From Saccharopolyspora hordei (GTDB taxonomy: Bacteria; Actinomycetota; Actinomycetes; Mycobacteriales; Pseudonocardiaceae), in contig NZ_JACCFJ010000001.1 of NCBI RefSeq assembly GCF_013410345.1, forward strand, positions 2,641,001 to 2,705,000: a DNA stretch of 64,000 bases, in the 5' to 3' direction. A program made the position numbers and the translations under genes. Of the stretch, positions 44,973 through 52,845 are shown in pieces (the first letter of the stretch is position 1; each line of letters opens with the position of its first letter). The notes below the pieces were generated by a model. It searched no databases, was not told where the DNA came from, and saw only the letters and a program-made list of their open reading frames with translations.

Positions 44973-46244
44973 TCAGGCCACCAGCACGCCCGCGATGGTG
45001 GCGCTGAGCAGGTTGGCCAGGGTGCCGGCGATGATCGCGCGGACCCCGTCGCGGGCGATCCAGCTCCGCTTGGACGGCACCATGCCGCCCAGCCCGCCGA
45101 GCAGGACGCCCAGCGAGCCGAGGTTGGCGAACCCGGTGAGCGCGAAGGTGATGATGGTGGCGCTCTTCTCGCTGAACTGGCCGATCTGCGGGCCGAAGTC
45201 GGCGAACGCGACGAACTCGTTGAGCACGACCTTCTCACCGACGAAGCCGCCCGCGGCCACCGCCTCGTGCCACGGCACGCCGATCACCCACATCAGCGGG
45301 GAGAACACGTAGCCCAGGACCTGCTGCAGGGACAGGTCGGGCAGCCCGAACAGCCCGCCGACGCCGCCGATGACCAGGTTGACCAGCGCGATGAGCGAGA
45401 CGAACGCGAACAGCATCCCGCCGACGTTCAGGGCCAGCCGCACGCCGTCGGAGGCGCCGGAGGCCGCGGCGTCGATGACGTTGCGGGGCTTGTTGTCGGC
45501 CTCGTCGGCCTCGGGGGCCTTGGCCGCACCCGGCGCGTCCTTGGCGGTCTCCTCAGCGGCGTCCTCGGTGCTGTCCTCCTCGGTGCCCTTCTCCCCGGTC
45601 TCCGGGACGATGATCTTGGCCATGAGCAGGCCGGCCGGTGCCGCCATGAAGCTGGCCGCGATCAGGTGGTCCAGGCTGGCGCCCAGCATCGCGTAGCCGA
45701 CCATCACGGTGCCCGCCACGGTGGCCAGGCCGCCGGTCATCACCGCGAAGAACTCCGAGCGGGTCATCCTCGGCAGGTACGGGCGGACCGTCAGCGGCGC
45801 CTCGGTCATGCCGAGGAAGATGTTCGCGGTGGCGTTGAGCGACTCCGGCCTGGTGGTGCCCAGCACCTTCTGCAGGCCACCACCGAGGATGCGGACCACC
45901 CACTGCAGGACGCCCCAGTGGTACAGCACCGCGGTCAGCGACGCGATGAACACGATGATCGGCAGCACCTGGAAGGCCACCACGGTGCCCTCACCGGGCA
46001 GGATCGGGCCGACCATGAACTCGATGCCCTCCTTGGAGGAATCGAGCACCTTCTGCACCGCACCGCTCACCGCGGACAGCGCCTGCTTGCCCACGTCCCA
46101 GCGCAGCACGATGACCGCGAACAGGATCTGGATCGCCAGCGCCCCGAGCACGGTCCGCGGATTGATCGCGCGCCGGTTGGTGGACATCGCGAACGCCAGC
46201 AGCAGCACCACCAGCATGCCGCCGAGACCCCACAGAACCTGCAC
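44973..46244 (-). CDS. Concentrative nucleoside transporter (NupC/CNT family)
   Basis: A 423-residue CNT protein: N-terminal hydrophobic domain, GMTEAPLTVRPYLPRMTRSE (quoted within limits as GMTEAPLTVRPYL), GYAMLGASLDHLIAAS, and the C-terminal core with SLIALVNLVIGG and GEKVVLNEFVA, FALTGFANLGSLG. It imports nucleosides with sodium or protons. GTG 46244 is chosen because GGGAGGAAG lies six bases upstream. A highly acidic linker, about 216-254, separates two membrane parts and is longer than usual for the family. The gene is divergent from the M28 peptidase gene. Confidence 0.9.
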   Translation of the reverse strand: MQVLWGLGGMLVVLLLAFAMSTNRRAINPRTVLGALAIQILFAVIVLRWDVGKQALSAVSGAVQKVLDSSKEGIEFMVGPILPGEGTVVAFQVLPIIVFIASLTAVLYHWGVLQWVVRILGGGLQKVLGTTRPESLNATANIFLGMTEAPLTVRPYLPRMTRSEFFAVMTGGLATVAGTVMVGYAMLGASLDHLIAASFMAAPAGLLMAKIIVPETGEKGTEEDSTEDAAEETAKDAPGAAKAPEADEADNKPRNVIDAAASGASDGVRLALNVGGMLFAFVSLIALVNLVIGGVGGLFGLPDLSLQQVLGYVFSPLMWVIGVPWHEAVAAGGFVGEKVVLNEFVAFADFGPQIGQFSEKSATIITFALTGFANLGSLGVLLGGLGGMVPSKRSWIARDGVRAIIAGTLANLLSATIAGVLVA

Positions 46245-46669
46245 CTGAACCTTCCTCCCGGTGAACACCGCGCGACGGCGGCGTGACGTGGAACTCGGGC
46301 GATGCTCGCACGCAGGTCAGGGGGTGTGCACGGTTACCTCCCACTTGTGATGGGGGTCTCTCCGGAGCGTCCGGCGTGCTTGGTGCGGGCAGTGACCGGC
46401 TGGTCACCGAACGCGCGCGGTGGGGCTGCCGTGCCGCCTGGTCTCGCGTTCCCGCATGCCGGAGGTGGTGCAGGCCTGCTGGTGTCCGAGCTGCGCACCC
46501 GTCATCCACAGTGGACGACGGGTGCGGTGGCGCCCTCGTCCTGCGGATCCTGTTCGGTGAGAACGGGAAAACGTGCTCCGCGGCGAATTCTCGTCAAACT
46601 CCCCGAAGGCCGCGATCCGGTCGATACGTTCCGGCTGACACGGGCCTGCCCGGGGAGAAGGGAAGTGGC
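46245..46669. other. Divergent intergenic region with a small palindrome
   Basis: A 425-base gap between the nucleoside transporter and peptidase starts. GTGACC and GGTCAC form an inverted repeat at 46392-46407, a possible operator. The peptidase ribosome binding site GGAAGTG is just before its ATG. No gene seen. Confidence 0.45.
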
Positions 46670-47647
46670 ATGCCGAAACGACCCGTACTGGCGACCGCTA
46701 CCGCGCTGGCCGCGGTGTCGGCCCTGGCGCTCCCGGCGACCGCGGCGAGCGCACCGGCCGCGCCGCTGACCGGGGTCGCGGCGGTGCAGGAGCACCTGCA
46801 GGAGTTGCAGTCGATCGCGGAGGCCAACGGCGGCAACCGAGCCGCGGGGCAACCCGGCTACAAGGCGTCGCTGGACTACGTCAAGGCGCAGCTCGACGAG
46901 GCCGGGTACGTCACCACGGTGCAGGAGTTCAGCACCCTGGGCGGCACCACCTACAACCTGCTGGCCGAGACCCCCGGGGGCGACGCCGGCAACGTGATCA
47001 TGTTCGGCGCCCACCTGGACAGCGTCAGCCGCGGGCCGGGGATCAACGACAACGGCACCGGCTCGGCGGCGATCCTGCAGGCCGCGCTGGACTACGCCGC
47101 CAGCGGCGCGACCCCCACGAACAAGCTGCGCTTCGCGTTCTGGGGCGCCGAGGAGCAGGGTCTGGTCGGCTCCACGTACTACGTCGACTCGCTGTCGGAG
47201 GAGGAGCGGGGGCAGATCGCCGCCTACTTGAACTTCGACATGGTCGGCTCGCCGAACGCCGGCTACTTCACCTACGACGGTGACGACTCCGACGGCGAGG
47301 GTGAAGGGCCGGGTCCGGAGGGGTCGGCGCAGATCGAGCAGCTGCTCAACGACGCGCTGGCCCAGGCCGGGGTGGAGACCGAGGGCACCGACTTCGACGG
47401 CCGTTCCGACTACGGCCCGTTCATCGAGGTCGGCATCCCGGCAGGCGGCACCTTCACCGGTGCCGAGGGGACCAAGACCGAGGAGCAGGCGCAGAAGTGG
47501 GGCGGCCAGGCGGGCGAGGCGTTCGACCCGTGCTACCACCAGTCCTGCGACACGGTCGACAACGTCGACACCCAGGCCCTGGACCGCAACCTCCAGGCCA
47601 TCAGCACCGCGGTCACCACGTACGCGGAACAGTTCCCCCAGCCGTAA
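46670..47647 (+). CDS. Secreted M28 zinc aminopeptidase
   Basis: A 325-residue secreted peptidase resembling the Streptomyces aminopeptidase. A signal peptide (residues 1-26, cut around TAASA) precedes the M28 domain. The five zinc ligands are visible: His in FGAHLDSV, Asp in GINDNGTG, Glu pair in GAEEQG, Asp in NFDMVGS, and His in CYHQSCD, which also contains a likely disulfide. An acidic loop, DGDDSDGEGEGPG, follows the NFDM motif and may bind calcium. It would release N-terminal amino acids outside the cell. ATG 46670 is set by GGAAGTG and the signal peptide. Confidence 0.93.
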   Translation: MPKRPVLATATALAAVSALALPATAASAPAAPLTGVAAVQEHLQELQSIAEANGGNRAAGQPGYKASLDYVKAQLDEAGYVTTVQEFSTLGGTTYNLLAETPGGDAGNVIMFGAHLDSVSRGPGINDNGTGSAAILQAALDYAASGATPTNKLRFAFWGAEEQGLVGSTYYVDSLSEEERGQIAAYLNFDMVGSPNAGYFTYDGDDSDGEGEGPGPEGSAQIEQLLNDALAQAGVETEGTDFDGRSDYGPFIEVGIPAGGTFTGAEGTKTEEQAQKWGGQAGEAFDPCYHQSCDTVDNVDTQALDRNLQAISTAVTTYAEQFPQP

Positions 47648-47666
47648 CGCGCAACGGCTGGTGCAG

Positions 47667-47702
47667 CGGGAGCAGGCGATCCCCCAGGACCGCCTGCTCC
47701 CG
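47667..47702 (+). terminator. Hairpin terminator of the M28 peptidase gene
   Basis: Perfect 12-base arms, 47667-47678 and 47691-47702, around a 12-base loop, starting 20 bases after the TAA stop. Confidence 0.7.
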
Positions 47703-47722
47703 TTCTCGTGCGCGGAGGGCGA

Positions 47723-47742
47723 CAGTTTTGCCTAGAACTGGC
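47723..47742. repeat. CAGTTTTGCC short repeat, copy 1
   Basis: Reads CAGTTTTGCCTAGAACTGGC. It is 19 of 20 identical to the copy at 47769. Outer bases CAGTT and AACTG pair, so it can form a short hairpin. Found only between genes. Confidence 0.7.
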
Positions 47743-47768
47743 GGCCGCGTGCCCGGTTGGTGGGCGGT

Positions 47769-47788
47769 CAGTTTTGCCTAAAACTGGC
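47769..47788. repeat. CAGTTTTGCC short repeat, copy 2
   Basis: Reads CAGTTTTGCCTAAAACTGGC, 46 bases after copy 1 in the same orientation. A third copy occurs at 62986. Confidence 0.7.
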
Positions 47789-48004
47789 AGTTCGCCCAGG
47801 TCGGTGGTGGTCTCTGGGCGTCGGGGCGCTCTGCGCGGGTGGGGAGCGGGAAAACCGTTGGCCGTCGTTGTCGCAGGCGCGGTAGCTTCCGCGGCGTGAG
47901 CTCGTCGGCTGTTGGTTCGGCCGCGCTGTCGGCGCGGGACGTCGAGCTGGAGGGGTGCGGCTCACCGCGCTGGTCCTGACCTGACGACTGGGGGGGCGAG
48001 TGCC

Positions 48005-49666
48005 ATGGGGCACGTCGAACTGCAGAAGGTGCACTACGTCCTGCCCGACGGGCGGGTCTTGCTCGACGACGTCTCGTTCCGCGTCGGCGACGGCGTGAAA
48101 GCCGCGCTGGTCGGGCCGAACGGCGCGGGCAAGACGACGCTGCTGCGCCTGGTCTCCGGTGACCTCACGCCGACCGAGGGCAACATCGTGCGCTCCGGCG
48201 GACTCGGGGTGATGCGCCAGTTCATCGGCCACGCCCGCGACGACTCGACGGTGCGGGACCTGCTGGTCTCGCTGTCCGCGCCCAGGCTCCGCGCCGCCGC
48301 GGAGCGGCTGGAGCAGACCGAGGACGCGCTCATCGAGCGGGACGACGACGCCGCCCAGCTCGCCTACGCCGAGGCGATCGCGGAGTACACCGACGCCGGC
48401 GGGTACGACGCGGAGGTGCTCTGGGACGTCTGCTGCACGGAGGCGCTCGGGCTGCCCTACGACCGGGCCCGCTTCCGCGAACTGCGGAAGCTCTCCGGCG
48501 GTCAGCAGAAGCGGCTCGCGCTGGAAGCGCTGCTGCGCGGCCCCGAGCAGGTGCTGCTGCTCGACGAGCCGGACAACTACCTCGACGTGCCGGGCAAGCA
48601 GTGGCTGGAGCAGCAGATCCGGGAGACCCCGAAGAGCGTGCTGTTCGTGACCCACGACCGGGAACTGCTGCACCGCACCGCGAACCGCATCGTCACGGTG
48701 GAACTGGGCGCCACGGGCAACCGGACCTGGGTGCACGGCGGTGGTTTCGCCACCTACGACCAGGCCCGCGCGGACCGGGTGGCCCGGTTGGACGAGCTGC
48801 GGCGCCGCTGGGACGAGGACCGCGCGAAGCTGGTCCGCCTGGTCCAGGAGCTCAAGCAGAAGGCCGCGCACAACGACTCCATGGCCGCCCGCTACCAGGC
48901 GGCGCAGACCCGGCTGCGCAAGTTCGAGGAAGCGGGCCCACCGGAGGCGGTGCCACGCGAGCAGCGCGTGCGGGTGAGGCTGGCGGGCGGCCGCACCGGC
49001 AAGCGCGCGGTGGTCTGCGAGGACCTGGCGCTGGACGGGTTGACGAAGCCGTTCAGCACCGAGTTCCGCTACGGCGAGCGGATCGCGGTGCTGGGCGCGA
49101 ACGGCACCGGCAAGTCACACTTCCTGCGGCTGCTGGCTCGCGGCGGGAGCGAGGACATCCCGGTGCCGGACCGGGGAGCGCTGACCCCGGTGCCGCACAC
49201 CGGCCTCGCGCGCCTGGGCGCGCGGGTGGTGCCGGGCATGTTCGCGCAGACGCACGAGCACCCGGAGTTCACCGGCCGCACGCTGCTGGACCTGCTGATG
49301 GGCGGGGGAGAGCGGCGCCCGGGCACGACCCGCGAGGAGGCGAGCCGCCTGCTCGCCCGCTACGAGATCGTGCAGGCGGCCCAGCGGCCGTTCGACACGC
49401 TCTCCGGGGGCCAGCAGGCCCGGTTCCAGATCCTCCTGCTGGAGCTGGAGGGCGCGAACCTCCTGCTGCTGGACGAGCCCACGGACAACCTCGACCTGGT
49501 GTCGGCGGACGCCCTGCAGGCAGGGCTGGAGGAGTTCGAGGGAACGGTCGTCGCGGTGACCCACGACCGCTGGTTCGCCCGTTCCTTCGACCGCTACCTG
49601 GTGTTCCACGCCGACGGCCGGGTCCGCGAGTCCCCGGAACCGGTCTGGCAGGAGGAGTCCCGGTAG
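48005..49666 (+). CDS. ABC-F family ATP-binding protein
   Basis: A 553-residue protein with two ABC domains and no membrane segment. The first has LVGPNGAGKTTLLRLV, LSGGQQKRLALEALL and LLLDEPDNYLD; the second has VLGANGTGKSHFLRLL, LSGGQQARFQILLLE and LLLDEPTDNLD. A charged helical linker between them (about 255-315) is the typical P-site tRNA-interaction motif region. The family acts on ribosomes; some members protect against antibiotics, and which class this is cannot be said. Note His after the second Walker A Ser in place of Thr. ATG 48005 has a GGGGGGGCGAG site upstream. The TAG stop is inside the terminator stem that follows. Confidence 0.9.
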   Translation: MGHVELQKVHYVLPDGRVLLDDVSFRVGDGVKAALVGPNGAGKTTLLRLVSGDLTPTEGNIVRSGGLGVMRQFIGHARDDSTVRDLLVSLSAPRLRAAAERLEQTEDALIERDDDAAQLAYAEAIAEYTDAGGYDAEVLWDVCCTEALGLPYDRARFRELRKLSGGQQKRLALEALLRGPEQVLLLDEPDNYLDVPGKQWLEQQIRETPKSVLFVTHDRELLHRTANRIVTVELGATGNRTWVHGGGFATYDQARADRVARLDELRRRWDEDRAKLVRLVQELKQKAAHNDSMAARYQAAQTRLRKFEEAGPPEAVPREQRVRVRLAGGRTGKRAVVCEDLALDGLTKPFSTEFRYGERIAVLGANGTGKSHFLRLLARGGSEDIPVPDRGALTPVPHTGLARLGARVVPGMFAQTHEHPEFTGRTLLDLLMGGGERRPGTTREEASRLLARYEIVQAAQRPFDTLSGGQQARFQILLLELEGANLLLLDEPTDNLDLVSADALQAGLEEFEGTVVAVTHDRWFARSFDRYLVFHADGRVRESPEPVWQEESR

Positions 49667-49702
49667 CCGGGCCGGGTCGGGGGCAGAGCCCGGCTACCGG
49701 GA
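49658..49702 (+). terminator. Hairpin terminator overlapping the ABC-F stop codon
   Basis: Perfect 14-base arms at 49658-49671 and 49689-49702 around a 17-base loop. The stop codon TAG (49664-49666) lies within the 5' arm, so the last ribosome would cover the stem until it releases. Confidence 0.75.
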
Positions 49703-49783
49703 GGACCGGCGCGGTGTCGGGGAGGGGGCGACGCGCCGATCCGGCCAGAGGGCCTACGGGTGTTCAATCTGCGGAGGAGTGCA

Positions 49784-50008
49784 GTGTCCGGAGTGGACCG
49801 TCACCGGCGGGTCCGCCCGGTGCACTTCTGGTTGCGCAGGGACCCGGGTCCGCGCCAGGTGCTGCGGGACGGCCGGGGTGCCGTCGTCCGCGTGCCGACG
49901 ATCCGCTCGCACACCCAGCACCGCGGCCGCGTGGTGGTCGGGTGCCCGACGGTGGCCCACATGACCACGGCCCCGCACGCCCCGGTCCCCCCGGGCCGCG
50001 CGACGTAG
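49784..50008 (+). CDS. Small hypothetical protein upstream of the XRE-DUF397 pair
   Basis: A 74-residue candidate starting at GTG 49784, which has GGAGGAG four bases upstream. The body has VHFWLRRD near the start and RVPTIRSHTQHRGR and VVGCPTVAHMTTAPH, Arg/His-rich but not repetitive. A minus-strand frame covers the same bases, but has no comparable ribosome binding site. I do not recognise a family. It could be a small conserved actinomycete protein or chance. Confidence 0.4.
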   Translation: MSGVDRHRRVRPVHFWLRRDPGPRQVLRDGRGAVVRVPTIRSHTQHRGRVVVGCPTVAHMTTAPHAPVPPGRAT

Positions 50009-50202
50009 TGCGTCTCCCGCGACCGCAGCCCTGGCGACGGCAACCACCGCGGCCACACCTCAGCACCGGACATGCACACCTCCTGTGGAATCGAATGTCA
50101 GCACTGGTTGCGTAGACACCATGTTGGTTGGTTGCCAGGGTGCACCACTAGTGATTCAATTGGGTGATCTGTTTGCGCAGGTCAACCGATAGGATGTGGT
50201 GC
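50009..50202. promoter_or_regulatory. Promoter region of the XRE regulator gene
   Basis: A less GC-rich stretch than its surroundings. TAGGAT at 50190-50195 lies seven bases before the ATG at 50203, so the transcript may be leaderless. No convincing -35 box. TTGGTTGGTTGCC at 50124-50136 is a partial direct repeat. Confidence 0.45.
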
Positions 50203-51051
50203 ATGCCCGCAACCGCAGGTACGCCGCGTGCCAGAGCGTTGTCGGCGGCTCTCCGCGAGGCTCGTCTAGCGAGCGGCATGGGCTCACGTGAACTGGCGAG
50301 ACATCTGGAGCTGTCGCACACACAGATCTCGCACTGGGAGAACGGCCACCGCGTACCCAACGTCGAAACGGTCGCGATGATCCTCACCGCCCTCCGAGTT
50401 TCGCCGCGCGAGCGCGAAAGGATCCTTGATCTCGCGCGAAACGTGGCTGAGCCGAACTGGCTGACAGTCGGGATGAACGGCATTCCGCAACAGTTGGCGG
50501 GCGTGGTCGAGTGCGAGCGAGCAGCATCCTCGATCGTCGAGTGGTCGCCGATGGTGATCCCTGGCCTGCTCCAGACGTCGGACTACACCAGAGCGATCAA
50601 GGTGGCCGCGCGGTTGTCACAGACTGATGTCGAGCTGCGCGTCATGCTCAACGTGAGCCGCCGCGAGGTACTCACTCGAAAAGATCCGGTGAACTTCCAT
50701 GCACTGATCGGCGAAGCAGGTCTCTACGAGCCGATCGGCGAGGACGGTGTTGTTCTCGACCAGCTTCGCCACCTGGCTGAGATGGCAGCTCGACCGAACG
50801 TGGTAGTGCAGCTGATGCCTCAGCGCATCGGTTGGCACCCAGGATGGGCAGGGCCGTTCGTCCTCTACGAGTTCCCGGACGCCTCTCCAGTGGTGCACTT
50901 CGAACACCACAGTTCAGGTGCGTTCATCCCGACCGAGCATGATGTCGCCGAGTACAAGAAGGCTGTTGCCTGGTTGCGGGACATCGCGATGGACGAAGAG
51001 GACTCGTTGGCACAGATCGAAAAGGCCATCTCGCATTGGGAGGAGAAGTGA
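50203..51051 (+). CDS. XRE-family helix-turn-helix protein with DUF5753
   Basis: A 282-residue actinomycete regulator: XRE helix-turn-helix at about residues 12-66 (SRELARHLELSHTQISHWENG, quoted in part as ARHLELSHTQISHWENG) and a C-terminal DUF5753 domain containing IPGLLQTSDYTRA, a conserved motif. These proteins pair with DUF397 proteins and regulate development or antibiotic production in Streptomyces. The gene uses more A/T at third positions than its neighbours. It overlaps the DUF397 gene by four bases (GTGA). ATG 50194 in frame is an alternative start. Confidence 0.93.
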   Translation: MPATAGTPRARALSAALREARLASGMGSRELARHLELSHTQISHWENGHRVPNVETVAMILTALRVSPRERERILDLARNVAEPNWLTVGMNGIPQQLAGVVECERAASSIVEWSPMVIPGLLQTSDYTRAIKVAARLSQTDVELRVMLNVSRREVLTRKDPVNFHALIGEAGLYEPIGEDGVVLDQLRHLAEMAARPNVVVQLMPQRIGWHPGWAGPFVLYEFPDASPVVHFEHHSSGAFIPTEHDVAEYKKAVAWLRDIAMDEEDSLAQIEKAISHWEEK

Positions 51052-51221
51052 ACGGGCACACCTGGCAGAAGTCCAGTTACTCCAACGCGAACGGCAACTG
51101 CGTGGAGCTGTCCAGCCCGCTCGGCCTGATCCGGGACTCGAAGGACCCCGACGGGCCGGTGCTGGACGTCGACGTCGCCGCCTTCTTGCGCGCGATCAAG
51201 GACGGTCGCTTCGACCACTGA
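51048..51221 (+). CDS. DUF397-domain protein
   Basis: A 57-residue DUF397 protein: WQKSSYSNANGNCVELS at the N-terminus and the RDSKDP and FLRAIKDGRFD elements are the family signature. The start GTG 51048 overlaps the XRE stop and has GGGAGGAGAA upstream. Family members are small partners of the adjacent XRE-DUF5753 regulator, probably acting as its ligand or antagonist; the pair is common in this group. Confidence 0.93.
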   Translation: MNGHTWQKSSYSNANGNCVELSSPLGLIRDSKDPDGPVLDVDVAAFLRAIKDGRFDH

Positions 51222-51232
51222 CCTCGACACGC

Positions 51233-51273
51233 GAAGGGCGCCTTCCCGGCGAGCCGCCGGGAAGGCGCCCTTC
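51233..51273. terminator. Bidirectional hairpin terminator
   Basis: Perfect 18-base arms at 51233-51250 and 51256-51273 around GAGCC. It separates the convergent DUF397 and monooxygenase genes. Its arm start, GAAGGGC, is shared with the terminator at 56324. Confidence 0.85.
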
Positions 51274-51291
51274 ACGTCGTGCGGACCGGCC

Positions 51292-52644
51292 TCAGCCCTC
51301 CTTGGGGCCGTTGAGGTAGGTCTCCAAGGAGTCGTCCATGGCCTCCCACCACGGCGTGTGGTGCACCGGTGCCTCGGTGCCCGTGCACGGCGAGCGGAAA
51401 CCGCGGTCGCGGTAGCCGATGATGCTCTCCTGCTTGTCGTGCTCCCAGTCGCGGAACAGCTTGCGGGTGAGGTCGAGGTCGAACTTCGGGTAGTCGACGT
51501 CCGCCAGCAGTTCGGCGACGTGGTCGGCCTGGAAGTCGATCATCTCGGCGTCGGCGCTGAGCGTCGACTCGCGCTGCACCCACTTGTCGATGTCGGCGGC
51601 CATCTCCTGGCGGGACGGCAGCGACACGCGGCCGAGCACGTAGTCGCGGGCGTACCAGGCCTCGGCGTCGAACAGGGTCATCGTGTAGAACTGGTCCTGC
51701 ATCCCGAGGTACATCAACTTCGGGTTGTCCAGCCAGAACACGCCCTTGTACAGGTTCGCCGGGTAGAGCACGTTCTTGGTCCGCAGCCGGAGCTCGTCGG
51801 CCAGGAACGGGAAGTGGTGCTTGTACCCGGTGCACAGCACGATCGCGTCGACCCGTCGGCTGGTGCCGTCCTTGAAGTGGGCGACCTCGCCGTCGAGCTT
51901 CACCAGCTGCGGCACCTCGTCGATGCCCTCCGGCCACGTGAAGCCCATCGGCGCCGTGCGGTAGGTGATCGTGACCGACTTGGCGCCGTACTTCTTGCTC
52001 TGCAGCGCCAGGTCCTCGGCCGAGTAGCTGCTGCCCATCACCAGCACGTCCTGGCCGGCGAACTCGCGGGCGTCACGGAAGTCGTGCGAGTGCAGGACCC
52101 GGCCGGGGAAGGTCTCGAAACCCTCGTAGTGCGGCACGTTCGGCACCGAGAAGTGGCCGGTGGCGACGATGACGTAGTCGAACACCTCGCGCCGGGTCTC
52201 ACCGGCGGCCAGGTCCTCGACGGTCACCGTGAACTTCTCGGTGGACTCGTCGTAGCTCACCCAGCGCACCGCGGTGGCGAACTGGATGAACCGCCGGACG
52301 TCGTTCTTCTTCGCCCGGCCGAGGATGTAGTCGGCGAGGACCTCGCGGGGCGGGAAGGACGGGATCGGCTTGCCGAAGTGCTCCTCGAAGGTGTAGTCGG
52401 CGAACTCCAGGCACTCCTTCGGCCCGTTCGACCACAGGAAGCGGTACATGCTGCCGTGCGCGGGCTCGCCGAACTCGTCGAGCCCGGTGCGCCAGGAGTA
52501 GTTCCACAGGCCGCCCCAGTCGCTCTGCTTCTCGAAGCAGACGACCTCGGGCACCTCAGCGCCCTTCTTGCGCGCTTCCTCGAACGCGTGGAGCTGGGCC
52601 AAGCCGCTGGGGCCGGCACCGATCACGGCTACGCGGGAACCCAT
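51292..52644 (-). CDS. tmm: Flavin-containing monooxygenase, trimethylamine monooxygenase-like
   Basis: A 450-residue class B flavin monooxygenase. The FAD motif is GAGPSG at 9-14, the FMO fingerprint [11 protein letters not shown] is at 179-189, and the NADPH motif MGSSYSAED is at 203-211. Segments such as [19 protein letters not shown] (quoted within limits) and [13 protein letters not shown] closely follow bacterial trimethylamine monooxygenases, which oxidise trimethylamine to trimethylamine N-oxide in marine proteobacteria and methylotrophs. ATG 52644 gives the canonical N-terminus. It ends the symporter-microprotein-monooxygenase operon. Substrate preference is inferred, and other amines or sulfides are possible. 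Confidence 0.85.
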   Translation of the reverse strand: MGSRVAVIGAGPSGLAQLHAFEEARKKGAEVPEVVCFEKQSDWGGLWNYSWRTGLDEFGEPAHGSMYRFLWSNGPKECLEFADYTFEEHFGKPIPSFPPREVLADYILGRAKKNDVRRFIQFATAVRWVSYDESTEKFTVTVEDLAAGETRREVFDYVIVATGHFSVPNVPHYEGFETFPGRVLHSHDFRDAREFAGQDVLVMGSSYSAEDLALQSKKYGAKSVTITYRTAPMGFTWPEGIDEVPQLVKLDGEVAHFKDGTSRRVDAIVLCTGYKHHFPFLADELRLRTKNVLYPANLYKGVFWLDNPKLMYLGMQDQFYTMTLFDAEAWYARDYVLGRVSLPSRQEMAADIDKWVQRESTLSADAEMIDFQADHVAELLADVDYPKFDLDLTRKLFRDWEHDKQESIIGYRDRGFRSPCTGTEAPVHHTPWWEAMDDSLETYLNGPKEG

Positions 52645-52688
52645 CGTTGAAGTCTCCAATGCGAGTTGCTGGTCGGGGGACTGGTCGC

Positions 52689-52820
52689 TCAGACGACCGA
52701 CTTGTTGTTCTTCTTGGCGTCGCGGTGGTCCTTGAACACGGCCGCGCACAACACGATCAGCACGATCGCGGTCATCGCCGGCCACATCAGGATGTAGGCG
52801 GTCAGGATCAGGTTTTCCAC
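52689..52820 (-). CDS. 43-residue membrane protein, putative transporter small subunit
   Basis: A GTG-start ORF of 43 codons plus TGA, too small for default ORF lists. It has one membrane segment (about residues 3-27, with [21 protein letters not shown], quoted in part as [13 protein letters not shown]) and a basic tail [16 protein letters not shown]. It starts 25 bases after the symporter stop and stops 44 bases before the monooxygenase start, so it sits inside the operon. From memory, similar tiny proteins annotated as transporter small subunits occur beside sodium:solute symporters in actinobacteria. GGAG lies about ten bases upstream. Confidence 0.75.
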   Translation of the reverse strand: MENLILTAYILMWPAMTAIVLIVLCAAVFKDHRDAKKNNKSVV

Positions 52821-52845
52821 GCCAGGTGCTCCGTTCTTCCTCGCG

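Larger units (their letters stand above)
47648..48004. other. Intergenic region with terminator and two short repeats
   Basis: A 357-base gene-free stretch between the peptidase and the ABC-F gene. It holds the peptidase terminator and two copies of a 20-base repeat (47723 and 47769), described separately. Confidence 0.6.

Noticed and set aside
50203..51221. XRE-DUF397 pair as a new toxin-antitoxin system
   Set aside because: It is a well-known regulator pair in actinomycetes and not a new system, although its ligand logic is not fully settled.
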